Below are positions 29,227 through 38,101 of a stretch of 64,000 nucleotides of DNA, one piece after another. How positions within the stretch are numbered: position 1 is the stretch's first letter; the number at the start of each line of letters is the position of its first letter. The notes under the pieces were generated by a model that was not told the DNA's origin, did not search any database, and saw only the letters and a list, made by a program, of their open reading frames with translations. The position numbers and the translations under genes are program-made. Source of the DNA: Lewinellaceae bacterium (GTDB taxonomy: Bacteria; Bacteroidota; Bacteroidia; Chitinophagales; Saprospiraceae); contig JACJYO010000004.1 of assembly GCA_020636075.1 (NCBI GenBank), forward strand, positions 573,824 through 637,823, given 5' to 3'.

Positions 29227-30384
29227 TTACTCTTCGCCCCGACTTTTCAGTTTCACGGTGACACTTTTGGCCGTACCATGGCGCATGAGCGTCAGTTGTA
29301 CGGTTTCACCTGCTTTAGAACGTCCGATTAGCTCTTGAAGTTCCGGCACGGTTGTCACATTTTTGCCATTTATTTGGGTAATGATGTCGTTGGGTTGCAC
29401 GCCAGCCCTTGCGGCGGAGCCTTCCGGGTCGAGATCTTTTACCCAAATGCCTTGCGAATAGGGGAGGTCGAGATCGCGGGCCAGGTTGCTGTCCATGGTG
29501 GCGATATCAACACCCAGATAGGCGCGACGGAACTTTCCATACTTTACCAGATCGTCGGCAATCCGGGTAGCCAGATTGACCGGGATCGCAAACGAATAGC
29601 CTGCAAAAACCCCGGTAGGCGTGGCAATGGCCGAGTTGATGCCGATGAGGCGGCCACCCACGTCGACCAGTGCGCCTCCTGAATTGCCGGGATTCACCGC
29701 AGCATCCGTTTGAATGAACGACTCAATGGGTGCGCCTTTGCGAATAATGTTGATATCGCGGCTTTTTGCACTTATAATTCCGGCGGTAACGGTGGAGGTC
29801 AGGTCGAAGGGATTGCCTACGGCAAGGGCCCATTCACCGACTTTGACATCGTCAGAATTGCCAATTTCGATGGCGGGCAAATCCTTGGCGTCAATTTTCA
29901 GCACAGCCATGTCGGTACTGGGGTCAGCGCCGATCAGGCGGGCGCGGAATTCGCGGTTATCGTACAGGGTAATTTCAAATTCGTCGGCGAATTCAACGAC
30001 GTGGTTGTTTGTAAGAATATAGCCGTCGGATGAATAAATCACGCCCGATCCGGTGCCGGCGCGGGGCCGTGCATAATCGTCCAGATTAAAAAAATCGTCG
30101 CCGAAGAAAAACCGGAAAGGATTGGATTGGCGTTGGCGTTGAACGGCATTTTGGCGGCTTTCCGTCGCTTTGATATGTACGACCGACGGCATGGCGCGCT
30201 CAGCAGCCTTGGTGAAGTCAAAACTTGGCGGTGGGGCGCCGTAGTTGTAGTTTACTTGTTTGGCCGGAGCAGGCGGGGTATTTGATGCTGTTTGAACCGC
30301 CTGTTTTTCCATCAAATGCACGGCGCCGAAGGTTACCAGGCCACCCATAGCACCGGCGAGCAATGTAGACCAGAATTTATTCAT
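29227..30384 (-). CDS. HtrA/DegP-type periplasmic serine protease
   Basis: A 385-residue envelope stress protease/chaperone. An N-terminal anchor or signal (MNKFWSTLLAGAMGGLVTFG) is followed by a trypsin-like domain. It has the triad His128 (ILTNNHVV), Asp158 (DPSTDMAVLKI) and Ser235 (NPGNSGGALVD). There is a single PDZ domain (about 285-385, with GVQPNDIITQINGKNV). One PDZ domain makes it DegS-like in layout, though degQ-type proteins in Bacteroidota may also carry one or two. The leader between the signal and protease is Pro/Asn-rich. It has its own terminator and is divergent to the HD gene. Confidence 0.92.
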   Translation of the reverse strand: MNKFWSTLLAGAMGGLVTFGAVHLMEKQAVQTASNTPPAPAKQVNYNYGAPPPSFDFTKAAERAMPSVVHIKATESRQNAVQRQRQSNPFRFFFGDDFFNLDDYARPRAGTGSGVIYSSDGYILTNNHVVEFADEFEITLYDNREFRARLIGADPSTDMAVLKIDAKDLPAIEIGNSDDVKVGEWALAVGNPFDLTSTVTAGIISAKSRDINIIRKGAPIESFIQTDAAVNPGNSGGALVDVGGRLIGINSAIATPTGVFAGYSFAIPVNLATRIADDLVKYGKFRRAYLGVDIATMDSNLARDLDLPYSQGIWVKDLDPEGSAARAGVQPNDIITQINGKNVTTVPELQELIGRSKAGETVQLTLMRHGTAKSVTVKLKSRGEE

Positions 30385-30395
30385 AATTGCTTTCG

Positions 30396-30424
30396 TTTAA
30401 CGATTTAATGTTTACCTACCTTTG
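30396..30424 (+). promoter_or_regulatory. Candidate promoter upstream of the HD gene
   Basis: TTTA (30396-30399), a 17-nt spacer and TACCTTTG (30417-30424) resemble the Bacteroidota consensus. It is about 195 bp from the HD gene ATG, so the leader would be long. Confidence 0.35.
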
Positions 30425-30620
30425 TTCTGACAAGCGAATTTAAAACGATGCGCATGTTTATTTGCTGTCGGTCTCCGGCACTTTAACGTCTCGTTAACCT
30501 CGCTTCAAACAGCCTCCCGCTTTGCATTTTACGACAGGTAAACGTTGAACCGCCGGGTTTGTGTTTTTCCAAATTAGGATTTCCCGACAAACAACCGCTT
30601 CCGACCGACAAACACATTGG

Positions 30621-31244
30621 ATGAAACTCCCGCTCGATGACCCGCAAACGATGCACGCGCTCCTGCGCCCGGAAACGGCTCTGGAGAAGCTGCTTTTGGG
30701 GCAACCGGAATTTCAACATGGGTTGCGCTGGGGTGAGCCGCGTTTTGGTCACCCGGAAGGGAAAGTCATGTTGCATGTGCGCGAAGTACTGGACAATATC
30801 GATTTGCTGACCGATTTGCCGGATACCTGGCGCGCGCAATTGCGCTTGATTGCGCTGGTACACGATACATTTAAGTATGCCGAAGACCGTTCCCATCCGC
30901 GTGACTGGAATAAGCACCACGGGTTATTAGCCCGGAAGTTTCTGGAGAAACATCATTCCGATAAAACGGTGCTGGATATTGTCGAAACCCACGATGATGC
31001 CTACTATGCCTGGCTGGTGCAAAAACACGAACCGTTTGGCAAGGAAAACAGCCACAAATCGCTGGAAAACCTCTTACCCCGGGTAGACCATTGTTTGCAG
31101 CTGTTTTACCTTTTTTTTAAATGCGATACCCAAACCGGCGATAAAACCCAGGCGCCGCTGAAATGGTTTGAGCGGGAGGTGGCTGGCATTCGACAGGTGC
31201 CAATCCGGGAATCAAAGCATTCCTCCTTCGATGTTGAATTGTAG
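30621..31244 (+). CDS. HD-domain protein
   Basis: A 207-residue soluble protein with an HD-type metal phosphohydrolase core. The His-Asp doublet is in LIALVHDTFKYAEDR (about 79-93), with upstream His in HVREVLDN and downstream HH (KHHGLLARKFLEKHH) and ETHDDAYY as further metal-ligand candidates. HD proteins hydrolyse nucleotides or phosphate esters; the substrate here is unknown. The start at 30621 fits the ATG just upstream of a conserved-looking LPLDD; an in-frame start 20 codons earlier is less likely. Confidence 0.75.
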   Translation: MKLPLDDPQTMHALLRPETALEKLLLGQPEFQHGLRWGEPRFGHPEGKVMLHVREVLDNIDLLTDLPDTWRAQLRLIALVHDTFKYAEDRSHPRDWNKHHGLLARKFLEKHHSDKTVLDIVETHDDAYYAWLVQKHEPFGKENSHKSLENLLPRVDHCLQLFYLFFKCDTQTGDKTQAPLKWFEREVAGIRQVPIRESKHSSFDVEL

Positions 31245-31277
31245 CGGCCCACACGATCCGGCCGGTGGAAAGCCCCC

Positions 31278-32285
31278 TCAAAAGAACGGCTCTTTCGATT
31301 TTAGGAAAAGCCGGTGTTGCAGTTTTTCAAAAAAACGAAAACGTTGTTTTTCACCCTCCCGGCTCATCCGGATCGAACAGCGCTGAAGCCTGTTGAACCA
31401 ATCGGCCGTATAGTTGCAAAAAACCGGGCTGGAACTGGTGCCAAAATTGGGATTATCAAAAGTGAAGAACGCCTGCCGGTGCGTAGCGGATTGCACCAGC
31501 AAGGTATTGTTGGTATGGGCAATTTCATTGTGGTATACCAACAGCTTGGCGCCTTCTCTGTTTGTATTATCAATTTTACAACCTCGTTCGGCCATTTGTT
31601 GTTGCCAGCTTATCAGGCTACCGAGTTGTTCGTGAAGCAACTTTGCCATTTCCGGTTCCGCAAATCCTCCTTCATATGCCAGGAAATCAATTTGATTCAA
31701 GGTGTTTTCGAGCATATGGAGCGTCCAAAACTCACAGCTTGGAAGGTCGCAGTAGTGCCGCAAGATCGCTTCGGATCGCTTCAGGATTTCGGTTTTGTTT
31801 GGAAAGTTGGAAAATGAAAACTTTTGATGTTCAAACTCAGGAAGCAACCAGGTGGTGCGGCTCCACATGTAGAGTTTGAAAGCGGTGAGCTCCGGGTACC
31901 GGAAGTAACAAAACAAGGGGATTTCGGCCGATGCGTAGAATAATGTCGGCTCGGGCAAATTGAGCGCAACCTGGAGTTGTTGCTCAACTCTGCTGAGAAA
32001 CGCCGCACTGGAGTGTACCGGTTCCGTTAGCACGGGGAATTCCAGGGCTACGATGCCCGGTTGGTCCAGTACGAATTTGTCCATTGAAATTTGAAAATGC
32101 CGGGCCAATACCACCAGTTCGTCGGGTGTAAAGGCCAGGGCGCCGCGTAATCGTTTGTACAAAGCGCTGCGCCCCACTTCCAAAAGCGGTTCGAGGTTTT
32201 TGGCCAATTCCATGTTCTCGGGAAGTCGGTGTCGGATCTCCTTGATCAAATGCGATGCAAGGGCAGACTGCGGTGATTTTTGCAT
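31278..32285 (-). CDS. Helix-turn-helix transcriptional regulator
   Basis: A 335-residue protein with an N-terminal HTH region (about residues 25-70: LEVGRSALYKRLRGALAFT followed by DELVVLARHFQISMDKFV). This resembles the Xre/BetR-like HTH found in many uncharacterised Bacteroidota regulators. The remainder (about 80-335) is a helical, probably ligand-sensing or dimerising domain with no family I recognise. It is convergent with the HD gene (33 bp apart) and divergent to the DUF6252-like lipoprotein gene, which could be a target. Confidence 0.65.
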   Translation of the reverse strand: MQKSPQSALASHLIKEIRHRLPENMELAKNLEPLLEVGRSALYKRLRGALAFTPDELVVLARHFQISMDKFVLDQPGIVALEFPVLTEPVHSSAAFLSRVEQQLQVALNLPEPTLFYASAEIPLFCYFRYPELTAFKLYMWSRTTWLLPEFEHQKFSFSNFPNKTEILKRSEAILRHYCDLPSCEFWTLHMLENTLNQIDFLAYEGGFAEPEMAKLLHEQLGSLISWQQQMAERGCKIDNTNREGAKLLVYHNEIAHTNNTLLVQSATHRQAFFTFDNPNFGTSSSPVFCNYTADWFNRLQRCSIRMSREGEKQRFRFFEKLQHRLFLKSKEPFF

Positions 32286-32558
32286 GCTGTCAGATTTTTA
32301 GGTTTGTTATATTTCACTATAAATATACAGGTACCTGTCGATCAAATGCTGTCGCCACTGCTTTTTTTCTCCGATTTGGCTATTTTTCCTTAAAACTTGG
32401 GTGAAAATTGTCCAATTCAGACACTAATGCTGGCCAGGCCCTGCTCGATTGGCAAGCTTGGACACCGCCTGGCTGCCCCACACCCCGAATGGAGACAATT
32501 GGTACTTGCAGAACGAAGCAGTTACCCTGATCTTTGAGTTATGATTAAATTTTATGCC

Positions 32559-33140
32559 ATGAATAAACGAATATACCTCTTGAGCCTTTCCATGTTGAGT
32601 GTTGGTTTGCTGGCGCTCTCCTGTGCAAAAAAGACGCCCGAATGCCCTCCCGATCTACCCTGCAAAACTCAGTCCGGGGAGAATACTTTCGGTTGTTATA
32701 TCAACGGCCAGCCCTGGGTAGCTGAAATTGCACCCTATATTTTTGACCCGACGCTGCATAAAATTGAAGCCTATTACGACGAGCTGGAGTATGGCAACTA
32801 TTACAACAATGTCTTTCACCTTATCGCCAGCCGTTACAACGACTCGACCAACGGTTTTATATCCATAAATCTGATCCCGGTCACCGCTGCCGGCACGATT
32901 CGACACGAACCGCAGGCGCTCTTCGATATTTCCGGGGTTATCCTGAAACTTCAAAACGGCGTCATTCAGGATAATCTGAGTTTTACCTTGGACACCTTGT
33001 TTGACTACCATATGGAAATCACTCACCTGGATACGGATAAGAACATTGCCGCCGGCACATTCTCCTTCACGGGCACGTCGGCCAAAGACACCATCAAGGT
33101 GACGGATGGCCGGTTTGACGTCCGGTACGCTCCCCAGTAG
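32559..33140 (+). CDS. DUF6252-like lipoprotein
   Basis: A 193-residue lipoprotein. The signal MNKRIYLLSLSMLSVGLLALSC ends in a good lipobox (LALSC), which favours the start at 32559 over an in-frame ATG six codons earlier. The mature part opens NTFGCYINGQPWVAE and ends GTFSFTG...VTDGRFDVRY, the two landmarks of the DUF6252 family of small Bacteroidota lipoproteins. Function unknown. It lies 92 bp before the 1553-residue secreted protein on the same strand, so the two may be cotranscribed. Confidence 0.75.
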   Translation: MNKRIYLLSLSMLSVGLLALSCAKKTPECPPDLPCKTQSGENTFGCYINGQPWVAEIAPYIFDPTLHKIEAYYDELEYGNYYNNVFHLIASRYNDSTNGFISINLIPVTAAGTIRHEPQALFDISGVILKLQNGVIQDNLSFTLDTLFDYHMEITHLDTDKNIAAGTFSFTGTSAKDTIKVTDGRFDVRYAPQ

Positions 33141-33232
33141 TTTTTTCGAAATTATTCAAAAAACCGCCATAATCAGGCTGTAGCCTCAGCCTGAACAGCC
33201 ACACGTATTTCTTAACTTAAAAATGTAACACC

Positions 33233-36200
33233 ATGAAACGTGTATTCTCACTTGCCTTGCTTCTGGCATGGCTTTGCGGCAGTTTGTCCGCACAAAACAC
33301 TGCATCCCGATCCCTGGATGCCATGACGAGCTCAATGTTCGAGCGACTCGACAAAAACGCGCTTCGCAGCGGCATTCTGTTGCAGCAATCTGCCATGTTT
33401 GTCAACCCGTTTCGGTACGACGGAATTGTTTCGGATTCCAACAAGATGGATGCCAGCCGGTTTGGCAAACTCTTCGGCCAACTGCGCGCAGCGTCAACCA
33501 CGAAATCCACGCTCCCCGACCCGGCAGTTTACCTCGACCCTTTGCGGTGGCGGACCAACCGTTCTGATACCGTGTTGCTGGCAATGATGGCCATGCAATT
33601 CGATTATATCCGGGAAGATGCCTTTAGCCGGGGATTGCTGCGCTGGGACGAGGATCAAAAGATCCGCGATGTACCCGATCGGGCTATTTCGCCTTACCGG
33701 ATGGATACCACATTCGTTTTTTCGGCGCTGAATCAACAGATCACCGGCAACCAGGTTGTTTTTCAAATGCCGACAAGTTTTGTGTTTAACAACCTGAATT
33801 GGAAGGTCGGCCGTTTCCAGATCGACTTTGGCGACGGACTTGGTTGGCGGACCATGCGACCGGGAGAGTGTGTGACGGTCCATTACCAGAAGTATGGCGA
33901 AAAGTCTATCCGCATTAAAGTCCAGGAGAAAGGGCGCAGTTGGGAAGGCCATTCTTTTGTTGTGCTCTCCCAACCCAAGAAGGGAAGCGACTGGCTGGCA
34001 GAATATTCGTCGGTGCCCGACGAAACGGTTGCACTTGGCGGCGTGACGCTGAGCATGTTTTTTGATTGCCCCGACCGGAAATTGCGCAAACCGCTGATTG
34101 TGGTCGAGGGGTTTGGCGGCGACCTGACCACGTATACCAAAATGCAGGAACTCCTGAATAACCCGACGTCGAACCAGGTATTGTTAAAAGATTTTCTCGA
34201 CGACGAAAATTACGACCTCATTTGGGTCGACTGGGGGGATGCAAATGCCCGTATTCAGGACAATGCAGCTGCCCTTCAGGCTGCTATCGAATACATCAAC
34301 AAACGCAAACATGCTGACGGAAGCAGTGAACCCAATGCCATGATCGGCGCCAGTATGGGCGGTTTAGTCGGCAAATATTGTCTGCTAAGCATGCATAATG
34401 CACAGGGAATTGATGCCGAAGTGGAACGCTTTTTTACTTACGATTCGCCATTGAAAGGCGCCAACTTCCCGGTAGGTATCCAGTTGATGATCCGCGATCT
34501 GCTTAATTTCTCCGGGTCGGCAGCTTCCGATCCGAATATCCAAGCTGCCTTGCAACTGCTCGATGGGTACGCGGCTACACAAATGCTGCGGCAGAAGGCA
34601 ATAATCGATCCAAACGGCAATCTGGCGCTAACCTCTGCCAGCTTTGATGCACTACAGGCAGAAATGGATGCATTGAGTGCCATAAAGCCCCTTACCGGCA
34701 TTACCCGGCACATTGCCCTGTCGAATGGCGCCGGAAACGGAACGACACAGGAAAGTGTGACCTATGCGTTGGCATTGAGTTTTGGAATCACCATCGATGG
34801 CGTTCCATGGGGAGGCGCCCCATATTGGCAATACGACGTGCTGATTCAGGGTACCGCTTATACGGCGCGGCAATCGACTACCCTTTTGTATGAACGCACC
34901 ACCAAGGTTATTCCAATCATCGGGTCGATTCAGCTGATTGAAAGCGTTTCGTACACCCATCCGACGGCATTGGGGTTGGATGTGGCGCCGGGCGGTAATT
35001 CCAATATTGGCCTGGATCAATTAGAAGCAGCATTGAATAACGCATTTGCAAATGTTCCCGATCAGATCGGGTACAACGTCAGTTTGTTTATTGACCACTT
35101 CTGCTTTGAACCTACAGTGAGCAGCCTGGGATTACCCATCACTACCGACCTTTTTGCCCCGGTTCCGGGCGGCCCGGCCTCGGTATCCAGTGTTTCCCAG
35201 GATAATACGGTAATTTCAACGTACAGCCAGCAACCGGAATATAACCAGGAGCATGTGAGCATGAATCCGCGTATTGCCGACGTTCTGGAAGACGAACTGA
35301 AGGCGCACCCTGCGGCAGAAGCCCTGGGATCCGAGATCGACGCCGGCAAGATTTATAATTTTGGAAAAGCGTTCGATCCGGCGACTCAAGGCGGGATATT
35401 ATCGACGCCGCGGGAAATCACCGAAGACCTGGTCATTAAAAGTGGAAGCCAGCTCTGGATCAACCGGAAAGATCGAATAGCGTTCACCTCCAATCCTGCT
35501 AACCCGGATAATATCGTACCCCAGAATTTTTATGTATCCGTGCCTGGCGCGCGCTGCGAAGGCAGCCAGAAAGTCGTGGTGACCATTGATGACGGCGGCA
35601 GATTGGTTGTCGGTGATACGCAAAATGCACCGGAGAATGCAGGTGGCCTGTTTTTCACCTCTTCCAGCGAATTGTACGCCGCCGGTTCCAACCCGATTCT
35701 GTTGGAAGATGCCGCGCAACTTTCTTTTGATCCGGGTTCACACATGGAGTTGAAAGCCGGGGCAGAACTGCGGGCAAAAACCGGGGCGTCGGTTTCTGCA
35801 AAAGAAACGACCTGGGTAATGGAACCCGGCTCCCGAATCACCTTTGAGTCGAACGGTAAATTTGATCTTGAAAATACGTCAATTGATGTCCCGCAAGGTT
35901 CGGAAATAGCCCTGCTTGATGGCTCGGTGCTCCGGATGACGGGGCAAACATCGGTGCTGCGCATCCGCCCGGGGGCAACCCTTCGGCTTTCCGGAGAATC
36001 GATGGCCCGGATAGCCTATGGCGCTACGCTGATCCTCGATCCCGGAGCAATAATCGTGGTGCAATCGTACGAATCGCAAATTCGGGTGGAGGGCAAACTG
36101 GTGTACAATGGCGACTTCAGTTTTACCGGTCTGGGTTATTTTACCCTCGACGGCTCCCATACACTGGAGTTTGGGCCCGGCGCCACACATTTTCGCCTGA

Positions 36201-37894
36201 TCGGTATGTTGCCGTACAACCGTACCCTGCGCCTGGATAACCATGCCGTGATGGTGCTTCCGAGCGGGATAGACCTGATTCTCAACAGAGGCGGTGTGGA
36301 ATATGTCGGCGGTTCCAGTATTCAACTGGGCACAAACAGCGATGTAACGTGTACGTACGTCCGGTTTTTCAGCAATAATCAAGGTGGCGCGCCGTGTTTG
36401 CTGGGGCACACCAAACCCGGCGACATAACGATCAGTAACTGTCGGTTTGAAAACATTGAGCAAGCCATGCAAATCACCGGGGGGCAAGGAAATAATCCTT
36501 TCCTGATGCAAAACAATATAACGATCGCAAATACCCATTTTTCCAATTACAGTTTGGGGCTCGATATCCACCACCGCCAGGGCGTAGGTTTTCGGAATTG
36601 CACGTTCGACGGTGGCGGCATGGGGGGCGGGGCGGCCTATGCGATTAACTCCGACCAGAACTTTTTCACGTTGATGCGAAACTGCGATATCTCGGGGCAT
36701 CGGTCCAATAACCAGGTATCCAACTTTAATGCGAATGACCTGCTCGTCGATTTTACCCTGCGGCAGGGGGTTCAGGTAAACGGCGGTTTTTTGTTCTGGA
36801 TGGAAGGCGGCTCGATCGTCAATTGCGATATCGGTATCAGTAACCGGGTTGTGGATGCCTTGGGGCAAAGTATCTCGCATGTGCCGTCCAATCTTATCCT
36901 GACGCAACAAGCCACGTTGGAGGATTGCTTGTCGGGCATTTCCATGGAAGGCAGCGCAACGCAGGGTTTGGTTATGGCCAGTTGCGCACGGTTCCGCTGG
37001 AATATTTACGGCATTAGCGGCAACGATATTACGCTCCTGATTGATCCTACGCTCATGAATCCCAATCCGAATTTTTCTCCAATGCCCAATACCTTCCTTC
37101 GGAATACCTGGGGCCCGGGCGGGGCACAAAACAAACACCTGAGCATTTGCTACTCGCTCAAGGATCCGGGGGGCAGTATTCCTGCTACCAAAAACTTTTG
37201 GGGAAATTGGGATCCCTTTGCCGGTGCCGTTATTCCTGAATTGAATCCTACGCCTGCCTTTAATGTGCGTCGGAACCCCGGAACAGCCGTGGGCTGCTCG
37301 GATACCAACCCCTTGGTTCCGGTTGTTTGGTCGCCGGCTTTTCCAAACGAGCCGATGGGTTGTTATCCGGAAGAAGCTTGTGAAAGCGCGATTGCACCCT
37401 GTTGGAACGATTGCTCCGAGCCAACCCTGACACTGGTGACAGTGCGGAACCAGTTCCAGTCCGGTTTGAATTACCTTTTGGCAGAACAACCCGCCGAGGG
37501 TTACAATGCTGTGCAGCCGGTGTCCGAATTGTGGCAATCGGAGCTGCCTTCAGGATATACTGTCGAATGCCGCACACTTATCCATGCGGCAAAATCGCTG
37601 GCAGATGGTGAGTCGCAGAGCCGCGCATCATTTATGGAACAGCAAACAGAGCGGGTTGAATCCGGTGTTAAAATCCAGCCCAACCCGACCGCAGGCCAAA
37701 CCAATGTCCTGTTGCCCGAAGGGCTATGCACCGTGCGGGTTTGGGATATGATGGGGCGCCTTGTTTATGAAACGCAAGCCCTGCAGGCATGCGAGTTGGA
37801 AACAGCATCCTGGGCGCCGGGTATTTACCTGGTGGATGTTGTGCGGGAAGGCGTTGCAAAATCTGAACAAAAACGGTTGGTCGTGCATCGGTAG
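33233..37894 (+). CDS. Large secreted protein: alpha/beta-hydrolase domain, beta-helix, T9SS type A sorting domain
   Basis: A 1553-residue protein with a signal peptide (MKRVFSLALLLAWLCGSLSA). Residues about 270-480 form a lipase-like alpha/beta hydrolase: KPLIVVEGFGGDLTTYTKMQ as the first strand and oxyanion region, then nucleophile Ser374 in MIGASMGGLVGKY (GxSxG), and a later TYDSPLKG. This layout resembles PGAP1/lipase-class proteins. Residues about 740-1330 are rich in G/N strand repeats (GAELRAKTGASV, then FRNCTFDGGG) typical of right-handed beta-helices. The C-terminal 75 residues (PNPTAGQTNV...VWDMMGRLVYE...APGIYLV) are a T9SS type A signal. Predicted to be a cell-surface or released esterase or lipase; substrate unknown. 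A strong terminator follows. Confidence 0.85.
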   Translation: MKRVFSLALLLAWLCGSLSAQNTASRSLDAMTSSMFERLDKNALRSGILLQQSAMFVNPFRYDGIVSDSNKMDASRFGKLFGQLRAASTTKSTLPDPAVYLDPLRWRTNRSDTVLLAMMAMQFDYIREDAFSRGLLRWDEDQKIRDVPDRAISPYRMDTTFVFSALNQQITGNQVVFQMPTSFVFNNLNWKVGRFQIDFGDGLGWRTMRPGECVTVHYQKYGEKSIRIKVQEKGRSWEGHSFVVLSQPKKGSDWLAEYSSVPDETVALGGVTLSMFFDCPDRKLRKPLIVVEGFGGDLTTYTKMQELLNNPTSNQVLLKDFLDDENYDLIWVDWGDANARIQDNAAALQAAIEYINKRKHADGSSEPNAMIGASMGGLVGKYCLLSMHNAQGIDAEVERFFTYDSPLKGANFPVGIQLMIRDLLNFSGSAASDPNIQAALQLLDGYAATQMLRQKAIIDPNGNLALTSASFDALQAEMDALSAIKPLTGITRHIALSNGAGNGTTQESVTYALALSFGITIDGVPWGGAPYWQYDVLIQGTAYTARQSTTLLYERTTKVIPIIGSIQLIESVSYTHPTALGLDVAPGGNSNIGLDQLEAALNNAFANVPDQIGYNVSLFIDHFCFEPTVSSLGLPITTDLFAPVPGGPASVSSVSQDNTVISTYSQQPEYNQEHVSMNPRIADVLEDELKAHPAAEALGSEIDAGKIYNFGKAFDPATQGGILSTPREITEDLVIKSGSQLWINRKDRIAFTSNPANPDNIVPQNFYVSVPGARCEGSQKVVVTIDDGGRLVVGDTQNAPENAGGLFFTSSSELYAAGSNPILLEDAAQLSFDPGSHMELKAGAELRAKTGASVSAKETTWVMEPGSRITFESNGKFDLENTSIDVPQGSEIALLDGSVLRMTGQTSVLRIRPGATLRLSGESMARIAYGATLILDPGAIIVVQSYESQIRVEGKLVYNGDFSFTGLGYFTLDGSHTLEFGPGATHFRLIGMLPYNRTLRLDNHAVMVLPSGIDLILNRGGVEYVGGSSIQLGTNSDVTCTYVRFFSNNQGGAPCLLGHTKPGDITISNCRFENIEQAMQITGGQGNNPFLMQNNITIANTHFSNYSLGLDIHHRQGVGFRNCTFDGGGMGGGAAYAINSDQNFFTLMRNCDISGHRSNNQVSNFNANDLLVDFTLRQGVQVNGGFLFWMEGGSIVNCDIGISNRVVDALGQSISHVPSNLILTQQATLEDCLSGISMEGSATQGLVMASCARFRWNIYGISGNDITLLIDPTLMNPNPNFSPMPNTFLRNTWGPGGAQNKHLSICYSLKDPGGSIPATKNFWGNWDPFAGAVIPELNPTPAFNVRRNPGTAVGCSDTNPLVPVVWSPAFPNEPMGCYPEEACESAIAPCWNDCSEPTLTLVTVRNQFQSGLNYLLAEQPAEGYNAVQPVSELWQSELPSGYTVECRTLIHAAKSLADGESQSRASFMEQQTERVESGVKIQPNPTAGQTNVLLPEGLCTVRVWDMMGRLVYETQALQACELETASWAPGIYLVDVVREGVAKSEQKRLVVHR

Positions 37895-37946
37895 GTTTGT
37901 AACGGAACGTTGAACAGCAAAATTCCGTTATGGCGGGAACAGAACA

Positions 37947-37983
37947 GTGCCGGGATGTGTATTTCACATTCCGGCGCTTTTTT
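37947..37983 (+). terminator. Rho-independent terminator of the 1553-residue gene
   Basis: Arms GTGCCGGGATGTG (37947-37959) and CACATTCCGGCGC (37965-37977; G-T pairs included) with a 5-nt loop are followed by T6. It lies 53 bp after the stop at 37894. Confidence 0.8.
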
Positions 37984-37997
37984 GCTTTGTGCCGGAG

Positions 37998-38029
37998 TTT
38001 GACAGACCCGACCCTTCATTGTACTTTTG
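37998..38029 (+). promoter_or_regulatory. Candidate Bacteroidota promoter of metG
   Basis: TTTG (37998-38001), a 20-nt spacer and TACTTTTG (38022-38029) are a full consensus match. Transcription would start near 38036, giving a leader of about 66 nt before the ATG at 38102. Confidence 0.55.
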
Positions 38030-38101
38030 CGCGCGGCAAAGCGCAAGTGCGTTTTGCCTGAAAAGATCAAACAGCGAAAACTGGTTCGCGCCACCGAAAA
38101 A

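Noticed and set aside
32420..32540. Short frame reading NGDNWYLQNEAV before the DUF6252-like gene
   Set aside because: Resembles the start of leucine-rich-repeat proteins but is only about 35 codons between stops, with no other LRR text.
35879..37537. 552-codon minus-strand frame
   Set aside because: It lies antisense to the 1553-residue gene, which has clear domains and a signal peptide; the opposite frame has none.
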